This document shows positions 20,401 to 28,200 of a stretch of 40,626 bases of DNA, piece by piece. The translations under genes and the position numbers were made by a program. The notes below the pieces were generated by a model, which worked only from the letters and a program-made list of their open reading frames with translations, did not search any database and had not been told where the DNA came from. Every line of letters begins with the position of its first letter. Positions within the stretch are counted from its first letter, which is position 1. The DNA comes from Sphingobacteriaceae bacterium (GTDB lineage: Bacteria; Bacteroidota; Bacteroidia; B-17B0; Aurantibacillaceae): positions 1-40,626 of the forward strand of contig CANGWA010000004.1 in assembly GCA_947457335.1 (NCBI GenBank). Reading direction: 5' to 3'.

Positions 20401-20821
20401 CAAAAAGGTATAAATTGCCATTATTGTCAGCCCAACCACCTGCGCAATACCTACACCCAGGATAGTTATTGGCGTTAGCCACACCTTGAGTGCCATAAAC
20501 GCCGTAAGCATAGGCCGATGAAGGACCCTTCATCCATGTCCATAGACCTGTTGATGGGGAATACTTCCAGAGATCGGCCATGTAACCGAGGCTGCTGTTG
20601 TATCCACCGAACAACCAGAGATTTCCACTTGCGTCTGTCCAAGTAACCGATGCATATCTGGCACCTGGGTTATTCGAACTATTTGCAACACCTTGAGTTC
20701 CGAATACAGGTGAAAGGTTAGAGCTTGTTCCTGTGCCGCCGATCCATGTCCAAGCAAATTGGGACTTAACACTCATTGCCAAAAGCAATGAAACGGATAA
20801 TATAAATGATTGAATTTTCAT
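17474..20821 (-). CDS. T9SS-tail Kelch-like/Ig-like repeat protein (paralogue A')
   Basis: Closest by eye to 10747..14103 (QFAWTWIGGTGTSSNLSPVFGTQGVANSSNNPGARY...GYMADLWKYS); tail VYPNPNNGVFMVNTPVNANYVILNAAGQLIKEGQTS...IKIVKQ. Confidence 0.92.
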   Translation of the reverse strand: MKIQSFILSVSLLLAMSVKSQFAWTWIGGTGTSSNLSPVFGTQGVANSSNNPGARYASVTWTDASGNLWLFGGYNSSLGYMADLWKYSPSTGLWTWMKGPSSAYAYGVYGTQGVANANNYPGCRYCAGGWADNNGNLYLFGGYGHSNTSYSYNNDLWVYNIASNNWTWLKGSSSGYGYGTYGTLGTGASANTPGCRYMCPMTRDQNGNGWLYGGYGYSSNSGAAPNNDLWKFDVSTGNWVWMGGSSTSQNINPIYGTQGVASSTNYPGSKEETNMCSDNNGNLYIFGGYGTSSSGNGLTNDLWRYNISTGQWTWLKGSNSTYVYGVYGTLGTAAANNAPGSRYQYTSNTLMADGGGNLWMFGSYGYSSNNNGLLNDLWRFNLTTSQWTWMSGSNGPSANATYGTINVSSTNNTPGARENPVGFSTPGAFYIYGGYGYGNPANGTMNDFFRYDICNYGTPPANTTATANLSVCSGNTTTLTVNTASGTTIWYPSPTGTNSIGTGTSVVVSGSLLANAGTTATTALIYVTNSVSCGENMSRQAISVTVNPRPAITVNNGTLCEGAVFVMSPSGAQSYTYSNGSNTVIATTSQAYTVTGSNSFGCTNALPVTASLSVIPSPSVVVNSGSICAGGSFVIVPTGAVSYTISGGSTTVSPQSSTGYFVTGTSSLGCTSASPAIASVMVYALPNISVNNATICAGTSYTLNPTGAATYTYSSGNGVVSPSVSTVYGITGTSQYGCVSNNTVLAFVNVNPQPNIAISNAIICSGQSVTFQPQGAASYTYSSGSNVVTPSTTTTYSVTGTTGAGCVNLVPALVTVSVNTKPVLVVNSGSMCSGTSYTISPTGAATYTYYSGGPIVSPANSSTYMIAGTSSAGCTSSVTPVVVTVLQSPNIVVPNGMICAGESHTFNPSGANTYTISGGSIVVTPSVSSQYTITGTATNGCNGLTPVIASVIVNALPALSGSAFNPTICAGESATLVASGASSYSWTGNSGGQMTSVGFAVVTPTATSVYTVTGYSNEGCESSATITQFVSECAGLSLNQLEGVSVYPNPNNGVFMVNTPVNANYVILNAAGQLIKEGQTSLGANAIDLQSYSNGLYFVRIQFNQQSAVIKIVKQ

Positions 20822-20837
20822 GATAAATGTTTAAGGA

Positions 20838-23800
20838 TTATTTTTTAATCACTTTAATGTTATGCGTTATGTGTCCATTATTTATGGTGACGAAGTAGAG
20901 TCCCGATGCCAAACTCTCAATATTTATTGAATTGTCTCCTGCGACGCCATCAAGGCGGTATACAACTTGCCCTAATTGATTAGTTACTGAAATGGTTGAA
21001 GGAGAATAAAGTTGAACAATAAAGTTTCCGTTGTTTGGATTTGGGAACACGGACACATTAACATCAGATAACTCAGACAACCCAGTACATGCCTGAACTT
21101 TAATAGCAATTGTAGAAGTGGCCACACAGCCATCAGCGCTGGTGCCTGTTACAGAGTAGGTAGTTGGCAGTGTGGGCGAAACTACATAAACACTGTTTGA
21201 AGTAACCGCTGGTGTGTTGGCATTGCTGTTGTTCCAAACATACATAACCGCTGTACCAACTGTGATGGAGCTCGATTCGCCGGCACAAAGTGTTGTAGCA
21301 GAAGCAACCGGATTTAACACTGGCAAAGCATTCACTACAATGTTAATGACCACATCGCTGGCATCGCACCCAGTAGCGCTTTCTCCAGAAATGGTGTAGG
21401 AAGTGTTAGCGGTAGGTGATACAACGGCATTGCCACTACTAAAGGTGTAGGTATTGGCACCGGTAGGGGTGATGCTAAAGCTTTCGCCTACACAGATGCT
21501 GCCTCCAGAGACACTTAGCACTGGAATAGCATTAACAATCACAGTTGCATTGGTTTGTGAATTACACCCATTGCTTGAACTAGTGATTGCGTAAACAGAG
21601 GTGCTGGTAGGAGTAACAACCGGACCGCCATTGGCGAATGTAAATGAACTAGCCCCTGATGGGGAGAGGGTAAACGATTCACCTGAACAAATGGTGCCGT
21701 TTGCCACAGAGATGTTCGGTCCACTGAAAACAGAAACTGTTACTACAGCAGGAACAGCATTACAGCTATTGGCTACACCTGTAATGGTGTAAGATGAGGT
21801 TGAGGTTGGTGTAATCACTGCGTTGCCACCCGTGTAGCTGTAGTTAGATGCGCCACTTGGCGAAAGAGTAAAGGAAGTGCCGTTACAAACAGTTCCACCT
21901 GATGCAGAAATTAAAGCTGCAGGGGTCACTGTTACCGGTACTGGTGCCGGTAGCGATGGACAGCCATTTGGACCAAAACCGATTACTGAATAGGTGGTGG
22001 TGGTAGTTGGAGAAACTGCGGCAGAACCGCTGCTGTAAGAGTAGGTACTAGCACCGGATGGTGTTATTACAAATGCAGATCCTTGACATACCGTTCCACC
22101 CGCCACAGTTACTGATGGCGAATTGTACACTTGTATGCTAAACAGTGACGGAAGTTGTGAAACACAACCAACAGACGAAGTGCCGGTAACAGAGTAGAAT
22201 GCAGATGCTGTAGGTGTAACCACGGCGCTGCCGCTACTATAGGTATAAGTACTCGCACCAGATGGGTTAATGGTATAAGAATTACCAAGACACACCGAAC
22301 CGTTTGAGACAGTAATAACAGGAGCTGGCGCTACTGTAACCGAAGCAACTGCCGCGACCGTGTTGGCACAGCCAGCTGCGGAGTAACCAACTACAGTGTA
22401 GCTAGCATTGGCATTTGGGTAAACCACTTGACCTCCATTAATGTAACTATAGGTAGAGGCACCAGAAGGGTATAGTATGTAGGGAGCACCTTGGCAAGCA
22501 GTACCACTGTTTACAGAAACAGTCGGTGTAGGATTTACTGTAATGTTAACTGATGCGCGTACTGGACTGAAACCGCAAGCTACTGACCCAGCAGCGAAGT
22601 ACGTATAAATGGATGTGGTGCCGACAGATGTTAGTGGTGTAGTGGTTAGGCTATTTCCAGAAGCGAGTACCGTCGTGCTTGTAGCACTATTGAACCAGGC
22701 TATTACACCTGAGTTCGTTGAAGCGGAAAGAGTTGTTGTTCCACCACTACAAAAAACCAAGGAGGTGGTATTATTTAAAATGGATGGCGTATTAGGCGCA
22801 TCACAAACGTTGAATTTCCAGAAGTCACCCATTTGACCGGTAGTGGTGCTACCGTAACCATAACCACCATAGGCGTAAATGTTACCACTTCCGTCGTTAC
22901 AATATGCTGGGCCATATTTGCAGCCTGGGGTATTGTTTGCTCCCCCAACACCTAGCGTTCCAAATACACCATATTGATTGCCCGTGTTTGATCCTTTCAT
23001 CCAAGTCCATTGGCCGCTTGTTATATTGTAGCGCCATAAGTCGTTCATATAACCGTTGTTGTTAGAAGTGTAGCCGTAGCCGGTACCCATCATCCAAATA
23101 TTGCCAACATTATCACAGGTTAAGCGTGCAAACTCTCTTCCACCGGGAAGATTGGAGCTGCTAGCTGTACCTTGTGTGCCGTAGGTTCCGTAAATATTAA
23201 CAGCTGTTACAGAGCCACTAACGTAGGTCCATACACCGCTTGAAGGAGTGAACTTCCACAAATCATTGGTGTATCCACTACTGTTAGACGAATAACCATA
23301 GCCACTATAAATCCAGATATTACCTGAACCATCTGCAGCGATGCCACCGCCATAACGTGTGCCGGGTTTGTAGCCGGTGCTTCCTGCGCCAATGGCGCCA
23401 GCAGATCCAATTTGGTTGGAAGTGTTGGTGCCACCATAATAGGTGAAGTTGGTGGTGTTCGGATTAAACATCCAAAGGTCACCAAGATAACCCGTGCTAC
23501 TAGCAGCATAGCCATTTCCTCCGAAAAACCAAATATTGCCGTTCGGGTCCTTGGTAACCTGAATAAACTGTCTTGAGCCTGGGTAGTTGGTACTGGCGGC
23601 ACTACCAGTAGTGCCGTACACACCATATTGTACACCGGTGTTGGAACCTTTTACCCAGGTCCATTGTCCAGATGCTATATTGTATTTCCACACATCATTT
23701 AAATAGATGTAAGAATTATTCGACGTGTAACCATAACCTCCAAATAACCAAAGATTGCCATTATCATCGGCAATCATCGATCCGCTGTAGCGGCTGCCTG

Positions 23801-24155
23801 GGTAGTTGCTGGTTGATCCAACGCCTTGTGTGCCATAAACACCATATACATTGTTTCCAGTCGACCCACCCATGTATGTCCAGAGTCCGTTTGAAGGCGT
23901 ATACCTCCACAAGTCAGCAGCAGGGCCAGCGCTTTTGTAGCCGCCAAATAACCAAACGTTTCCGCTGTTATCAACAGCAAGATAAGCTTGTTCGCGCGTG
24001 CCAGGGTCGTTACTGTTGGCAGCAACCCCTTGAGAGCCATAATTTGGATTTACATAAGCAATGCTACCGCTTCCAGTTAGCCAGGTCCAATTTTGTTGCG
24101 CGTTTAATGCACTAACGAGCAATAAACACCACAGTAGGTGTAATTTTTTCTTCAT
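20838..24155 (-). CDS. T9SS-tail Kelch-like/Ig-like repeat protein (paralogue B')
   Basis: Closest by eye to 14118..17456 (LLWCLLLVSALNAQQNWTWLTGSG...NSNDPGTRE); tail VFPNPNNGNFIVQLYSPSTISVTNQLGQVVYRLDGVAGDNSINIESLASGLYFVTINNGHITHNIKVIKK. Confidence 0.92.
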   Translation of the reverse strand: MKKKLHLLWCLLLVSALNAQQNWTWLTGSGSIAYVNPNYGSQGVAANSNDPGTREQAYLAVDNSGNVWLFGGYKSAGPAADLWRYTPSNGLWTYMGGSTGNNVYGVYGTQGVGSTSNYPGSRYSGSMIADDNGNLWLFGGYGYTSNNSYIYLNDVWKYNIASGQWTWVKGSNTGVQYGVYGTTGSAASTNYPGSRQFIQVTKDPNGNIWFFGGNGYAASSTGYLGDLWMFNPNTTNFTYYGGTNTSNQIGSAGAIGAGSTGYKPGTRYGGGIAADGSGNIWIYSGYGYSSNSSGYTNDLWKFTPSSGVWTYVSGSVTAVNIYGTYGTQGTASSSNLPGGREFARLTCDNVGNIWMMGTGYGYTSNNNGYMNDLWRYNITSGQWTWMKGSNTGNQYGVFGTLGVGGANNTPGCKYGPAYCNDGSGNIYAYGGYGYGSTTTGQMGDFWKFNVCDAPNTPSILNNTTSLVFCSGGTTTLSASTNSGVIAWFNSATSTTVLASGNSLTTTPLTSVGTTSIYTYFAAGSVACGFSPVRASVNITVNPTPTVSVNSGTACQGAPYILYPSGASTYSYINGGQVVYPNANASYTVVGYSAAGCANTVAAVASVTVAPAPVITVSNGSVCLGNSYTINPSGASTYTYSSGSAVVTPTASAFYSVTGTSSVGCVSQLPSLFSIQVYNSPSVTVAGGTVCQGSAFVITPSGASTYSYSSGSAAVSPTTTTTYSVIGFGPNGCPSLPAPVPVTVTPAALISASGGTVCNGTSFTLSPSGASNYSYTGGNAVITPTSTSSYTITGVANSCNAVPAVVTVSVFSGPNISVANGTICSGESFTLSPSGASSFTFANGGPVVTPTSTSVYAITSSSNGCNSQTNATVIVNAIPVLSVSGGSICVGESFSITPTGANTYTFSSGNAVVSPTANTSYTISGESATGCDASDVVINIVVNALPVLNPVASATTLCAGESSSITVGTAVMYVWNNSNANTPAVTSNSVYVVSPTLPTTYSVTGTSADGCVATSTIAIKVQACTGLSELSDVNVSVFPNPNNGNFIVQLYSPSTISVTNQLGQVVYRLDGVAGDNSINIESLASGLYFVTINNGHITHNIKVIKK

Positions 24156-24188
24156 GTTTTAAATAGGAATAGAGGTTGTAGGACAACG

Positions 24189-24220
24189 CAATATTAGGTA
24201 AATCCTGAATTTTAACAAAA
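24189..24220 (-). promoter_or_regulatory. Bacteroidota-type promoter (TTTTG-N19-TAATATTG) of the four-gene operon
   Basis: On the minus strand, TTTTG (24220-24216), 19-nt spacer, TAATATTG (24196-24189): one mismatch to TTTG-N19-21-TAnnTTTG. Short 5' UTR to the ATG at 24155. Confidence 0.6.
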
Positions 24221-24365
24221 TTTTACGTGGAATTTATTTGTGGTTTAACACAACAATCCCACACATACGTGACGCTTTTTGCATATAGTTGTGGTAAATG
24301 CGTTGTTTATGGGGGTTGTGTTTTGAAGAAAAAATGAGATCCAAGTGCCGTTGATTTTTATGTTT

Positions 24366-24402
24366 GGCACAAAAAGCCCCATAATTTTAGTAGTTTTGTG
24401 CC
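24366..24402. repeat. Perfect 9-bp inverted repeat GGCACAAAA-N19-TTTTGTGCC directly upstream of tRNA-Arg
   Basis: Arms 24366-24374 and 24394-24402; the right arm overlaps a TAGTTTTG (-7-like) box at 24391-24398. Confidence 0.7.
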
Positions 24403-24409
24403 CCGTTTT

Positions 24410-24483
24410 GGTCCCATAGCTCAGTTGGATAGAGCACAGGTTTTCTAAACCTGCGGCCCTTGGTTCGAATCCAAGTGGGACTA
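24410..24483 (+). tRNA. tRNA-Arg(TCT)
   Basis: Cloverleaf: GGTCCCA TA GCTC AGTTGGATA GAGC A CAGGT TTTCTAA ACCTG CGGCC CTTGG TTCGAAT CCAAG TGGGACT A; anticodon TCT. Confidence 0.95.
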
Positions 24484-24484
24484 C

Positions 24485-24597
24485 TTCGAGTGGTTGAATT
24501 GAGCCATTACTGCGTAAGCTTCGTTCTAAAAAACCCTCATTTACGTTAGGTTTTTTAGAACTCGCCGCCTTGTCCTGATCCAATTCAACTACTCGAA
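24485..24597. repeat. Nested inverted repeats immediately downstream of tRNA-Arg
   Basis: Outer arms TTCGAGTGGTTGAATTG (24485-24501) / CAATTCAACTACTCGAA (24581-24597), 16/17 plus one G-T; inner arms GTTCTAAAAAACC (24523-24535) / GGTTTTTTAGAAC (24549-24561), 13/13. Confidence 0.85.
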
Positions 24598-24840
24598 CGC
24601 TTTAGGATGCTCTCCTTTGACCGGAATAGCACCGCTGCGCTGGCAGCGTGAAAAAGGCTTTATTTTATAGCTCAATTAATGATTGTAAAACACAATGTTT
24701 TGACCTTACCCAGTGCAACGCAGTAGAGAGTATTTTTTACTATAACTGGAGTATGAGGGACGGCTTATTGGGCAATGGTTTTTTTTAGAAGAAGTAAAAA
24801 AGGCTTACAGCATCCTTTATTAATAAATCAAGCACTTAGT

Positions 24841-24969
24841 ATGCCCACATGCTTCTTCAATCAAAAAGCGAAGGTCAACTCCAAAACAAGGCCCCTTTAT
24901 TTTCGAATTATAAATATTAGAAAAGTGTCAACAGTGGCAAATGAAGCGTCTATTTGGATAATTAACTGA
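24841..24969 (+). pseudogene. Probable remnant of a tyrosine recombinase/integrase N-terminal arm domain
   Basis: MPTCFFNQKAKVNSKTRPLYFRIINIRKVSTVANEASIWIIN* resembles the xxxFxLKKxKxNKKGxxPIYLRITVNGKRxEISTGxxIxxxxW start of Bacteroidota phage-type integrases; stops where the SAM-like domain should begin. Confidence 0.4.
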
Positions 24970-24996
24970 GTAAAACACACTACAAATCATTATTTC

Positions 24997-25182
24997 TTAC
25001 ACGTGGTAAATGTCGATGCACAACGAACCGTGTTGATGATTAAGGTCACCAATTAATTCCTTGTGACGGGAAGGTTTTTCGAACACGCGTGGCAATTCCT
25101 TATATGTCGCCAAAAGTGTCGTATCAGGATTAAGCCCAAGTGAATTGAACAGGGTGGGTGCGAAAAACACGTTATTGCCGTT
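24997..25182 (-). pseudogene. Apparent 3'-terminal fragment of an unidentified protein-coding gene
   Basis: Reverse-strand open frame without ATG: NGNNVFFAPTLFNSLGLNPDTTLLATYKELPRVFEKPSRHKELIGDLNHQHGSLCIDIYHV*, protein-like composition, preceded by an in-frame stop (TAA at 25185-25183). Confidence 0.35.
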
Positions 25183-25240
25183 TTATACTGAACTGAGGAG
25201 CAAACTTTTGAGTGCGGACGAGTAGCGCAATTATCTTGGG

Positions 25241-25248
25241 TAATTTTG
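25241..25248 (+). promoter_or_regulatory. Candidate -7 box TAATTTTG for the 1.4-kaa T9SS protein
   Basis: TAATTTTG 15 bp before the ATG at 25264; overlaps the TTG start called in the ORF track, supporting ATG 25264. No clear -33. Confidence 0.35.
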
Positions 25249-25263
25249 CGTCACATTTTATTT

Positions 25264-28200
25264 ATGAAAAGAGGCATATTTTTTATTGTTTGGTTGTTCA
25301 CATTGCTTACAACTAAATCGCAAACAACGTATACATTTCTAACTTGTGGTGCCACTGGCGCATCGGGTCCTACTCAAACTCAAGTTAACAACACCTATGG
25401 TGTTGGCAATAATTTGAATGGTTCCGTAACAGTAAATACAGGTGTTCAAAGTTGGACAGTGCCATCAACCGGTCCCTATAAACTAGAATTGTGGGGGGCC
25501 GCTGGGGGAACATCTGCTTTTGGGTCTAGCGGTTCTGGGATTAAAATTAGTTGCCAAACCACGCTTACAGCAGGAACTGTTTTAAACATTGTCGTTGGTC
25601 AGCCAGGCCAAAGCAACGGAAGTGGCACTCAGTTTAGTGCTGGTGGGTCAGGTGGTGGAGGCTCATTTATATACATTGGCGCAATTGGCAGTGGAACCTT
25701 GTTGGCTGCCGCTGGCGGAGGTGGGGGGGGATTATCCTCAAGCACAAATATCAATACAGGGAATAGCGCAAATGCAAATTTTGGAACCAGTGGAGGAACT
25801 ATTCAAGGATTTAATAATGCCTATGTTGCACTAGGAGGAACAGGTGGTAACGGCGGTGGACACACTAACCGTGGATTACTTGGTGGTGGACCTGGTACAG
25901 GTTGGCTATCTAACGGAAATACGCAGTATGCTACAGTAACCACACTTATTGGAACAAGATTTGTTGGAGGTCAAGCAACAGCTAATGGAAAACCTGGTGG
26001 ATTTGGTGGCGGTGGCGCCTCTGGTGACAATAGCAATAACCCCTATGTTTGGGCCGGAGGCGGCGGTGGCTATTCAGGTGGTGCAGGTGGGCACAATGTT
26101 GGGAACAGTGATGGCCAAGTTGGTGGTGGCGGCGGTTCATTTCTTACAGGAATGAACCAAACCAATATTGGATTTAACAGTGGTGATGGTGTTGTTTTTA
26201 TTACTCGCCTATACTCTGTTAATGTATCTCAATCTTCAAGTATTGCTTGTAATGGACAGTCTGTAGCGGCTTTATCTGCAACAGTCAATGGTGGACTTGC
26301 ACCCTATTCTTATACCTGGCTTCCATCGGGGGGCAATACAACAACAGCTACTGGTTTAGGTTCAGGAGTTTATACGATTCTTGCTACAGATGCAAATAAT
26401 TACATTACCTCAAACACTTTCACCATTACACAGCCATCTGCAATAACAACCGCAATCTCACAAACCAATGCAGTGTGTTTTGGGCAGACTAGCGGTAATG
26501 CTGCGGTAACAGCAGCGGGCGGCACAGGCGCTTATACTTATTCGTGGACAGGCTCTTCCAGCACCTCATCCGTTGCGTCAAATATAGCTGCAGGTAATTA
26601 TTCGGTTACGGTCAAGGATGCGAACAATTGTGTAACGGGCACTGTAGTAACCATTACGCAACCCTCGTCTTTCGCTGTTACAGCAGGCACAAGCACAACT
26701 GCTGTGTGTGCTGGTAACCAAATCACATTAAGCGGGACAGGCGCTTCTTCTTATACTTGGACAGGAGGTGTTACGAACGGATCGGCGTTTGCTCCATCTG
26801 CGACTAGCGGTTACACTGTTACTGGATTTGTTGGTGTTTGTACCAACACCGCAGAAGTAACGGTGACGGTGAATCCTCGTCCTACTATTACTGCCGCTAA
26901 TGGCACGATTTGTACAGGACAAACATTTACGATTACTCCATCAGGAGCAAGCACCTATACCTATCAAACAGGAAGCGCTAACGTGGCGCCAACTTCAAAT
27001 ACAAGCTACACTCTCACCGGCAGCAGTGCAGTAGGGTGTCAAGCGATTAATCCAGCAACAGTAAACATTACCGTTAATCCGCTGCCAGTGGTTTCTATTA
27101 CTGGCACCAATGCCGTTTGTAGTGGCAATTCCATCGTATTGACAGCAAATGGTGCGAGCACCTATACTTGGTCTAATCCATCTGCAACGACGACTACGGT
27201 TAGTGTAGCGCCTACTTCAAATTCTACCTATAGTGTTACAGGTACAAGTGCCCTTGGTTGTGTTGGATCAACCACCACAATGGCCGTTTCGGTTTATTCC
27301 CTTCCATTGGTAAGCATTACTGGCACTAACGGGGTGTGTAACGGAAGCTCAATAGTGTTAACAGCTAATGGCGCATCTAGCTATACGTGGACCAATCCAA
27401 GCAGTAACGCTTCTACAATCAGTGTGGCGCCAACAGCGAACACCACCTATTCGTTGGCTGGCATCAGCTCACAGGGCTGTAATGGCACTCTAGCTGCGCT
27501 TGCTGTTACCGTTTATAGTGTTCCCGTTATTAGCATCACCGGCACGAACGGCGTATGTAACGGATCAACAATTAATCTGACTGGTAATGGTGGGTCTACT
27601 TATACATGGACAAGCCCTTCCAGCAACAATGCTACGGTTGGAGTGTCCCCTAGTACAAATACAACCTATACCTTAACAGGTCGTAGTGCTCAAGGTTGTT
27701 TGGGCAATACAGCAACATATGCCGTAACCGTTTATAGCTTACCTGTAATTGCGATTACAGGCACCAATGCGGTTTGTAATGGAAGCAGTATCAATCTGAC
27801 TGGTGGAGGCGCTTCAACTTACACCTGGGCAGGAGTTACAAGTAACAATAGTACCGTAGTTGTTTCTCCTAGCACTAATACCACCTACAGCTTGACTGGC
27901 ACTAGTTCACAAGGCTGTACGGGGAATACCGCCACACAGGCTGTTGCTGTTTATTCGCTGCCTGTTATTGCTATCACTGGCACCAATGCCATTTGTACAG
28001 GTGGTTCAGCCCTATTAACAGCAAATGGCGCCAATACATACACATGGTTAGCACCAAGCGGTAACACCTCAACCGTTAGTGTTGCACCAACCGCCAATAC
28101 AACGTATAGTTTGGTGGGTACCAGCACACAGGGTTGTACCGGTAACACCGCAAATGTAACTGTTACCGTATACGCCTTACCTGTTATTTCGGTGAGTGGC

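Noticed and set aside
11061-24115. Numerous 60-147 aa ORFs inside the four T9SS genes (e.g. 23672..24115 +, 23207..23635 -)
   Set aside because: Alternate-frame or antisense shadows of long repeat-rich genes with clear signal peptides, domains and C-terminal tails.
24245-24583. 112-aa minus-strand ORF containing PLGFEPRAAGLENLCSIQLSYG
   Set aside because: Antisense translation of the tRNA-Arg gene; a classic spurious annotation.
24600-25240. Duplicate tRNA 3' end (attachment site repeat)
   Set aside because: Visual search found no second copy of TTCGAATCCAAGTGGGAC in the window; TATAGCTCAATTAA near 24668 is only a weak resemblance to the tRNA D-arm.
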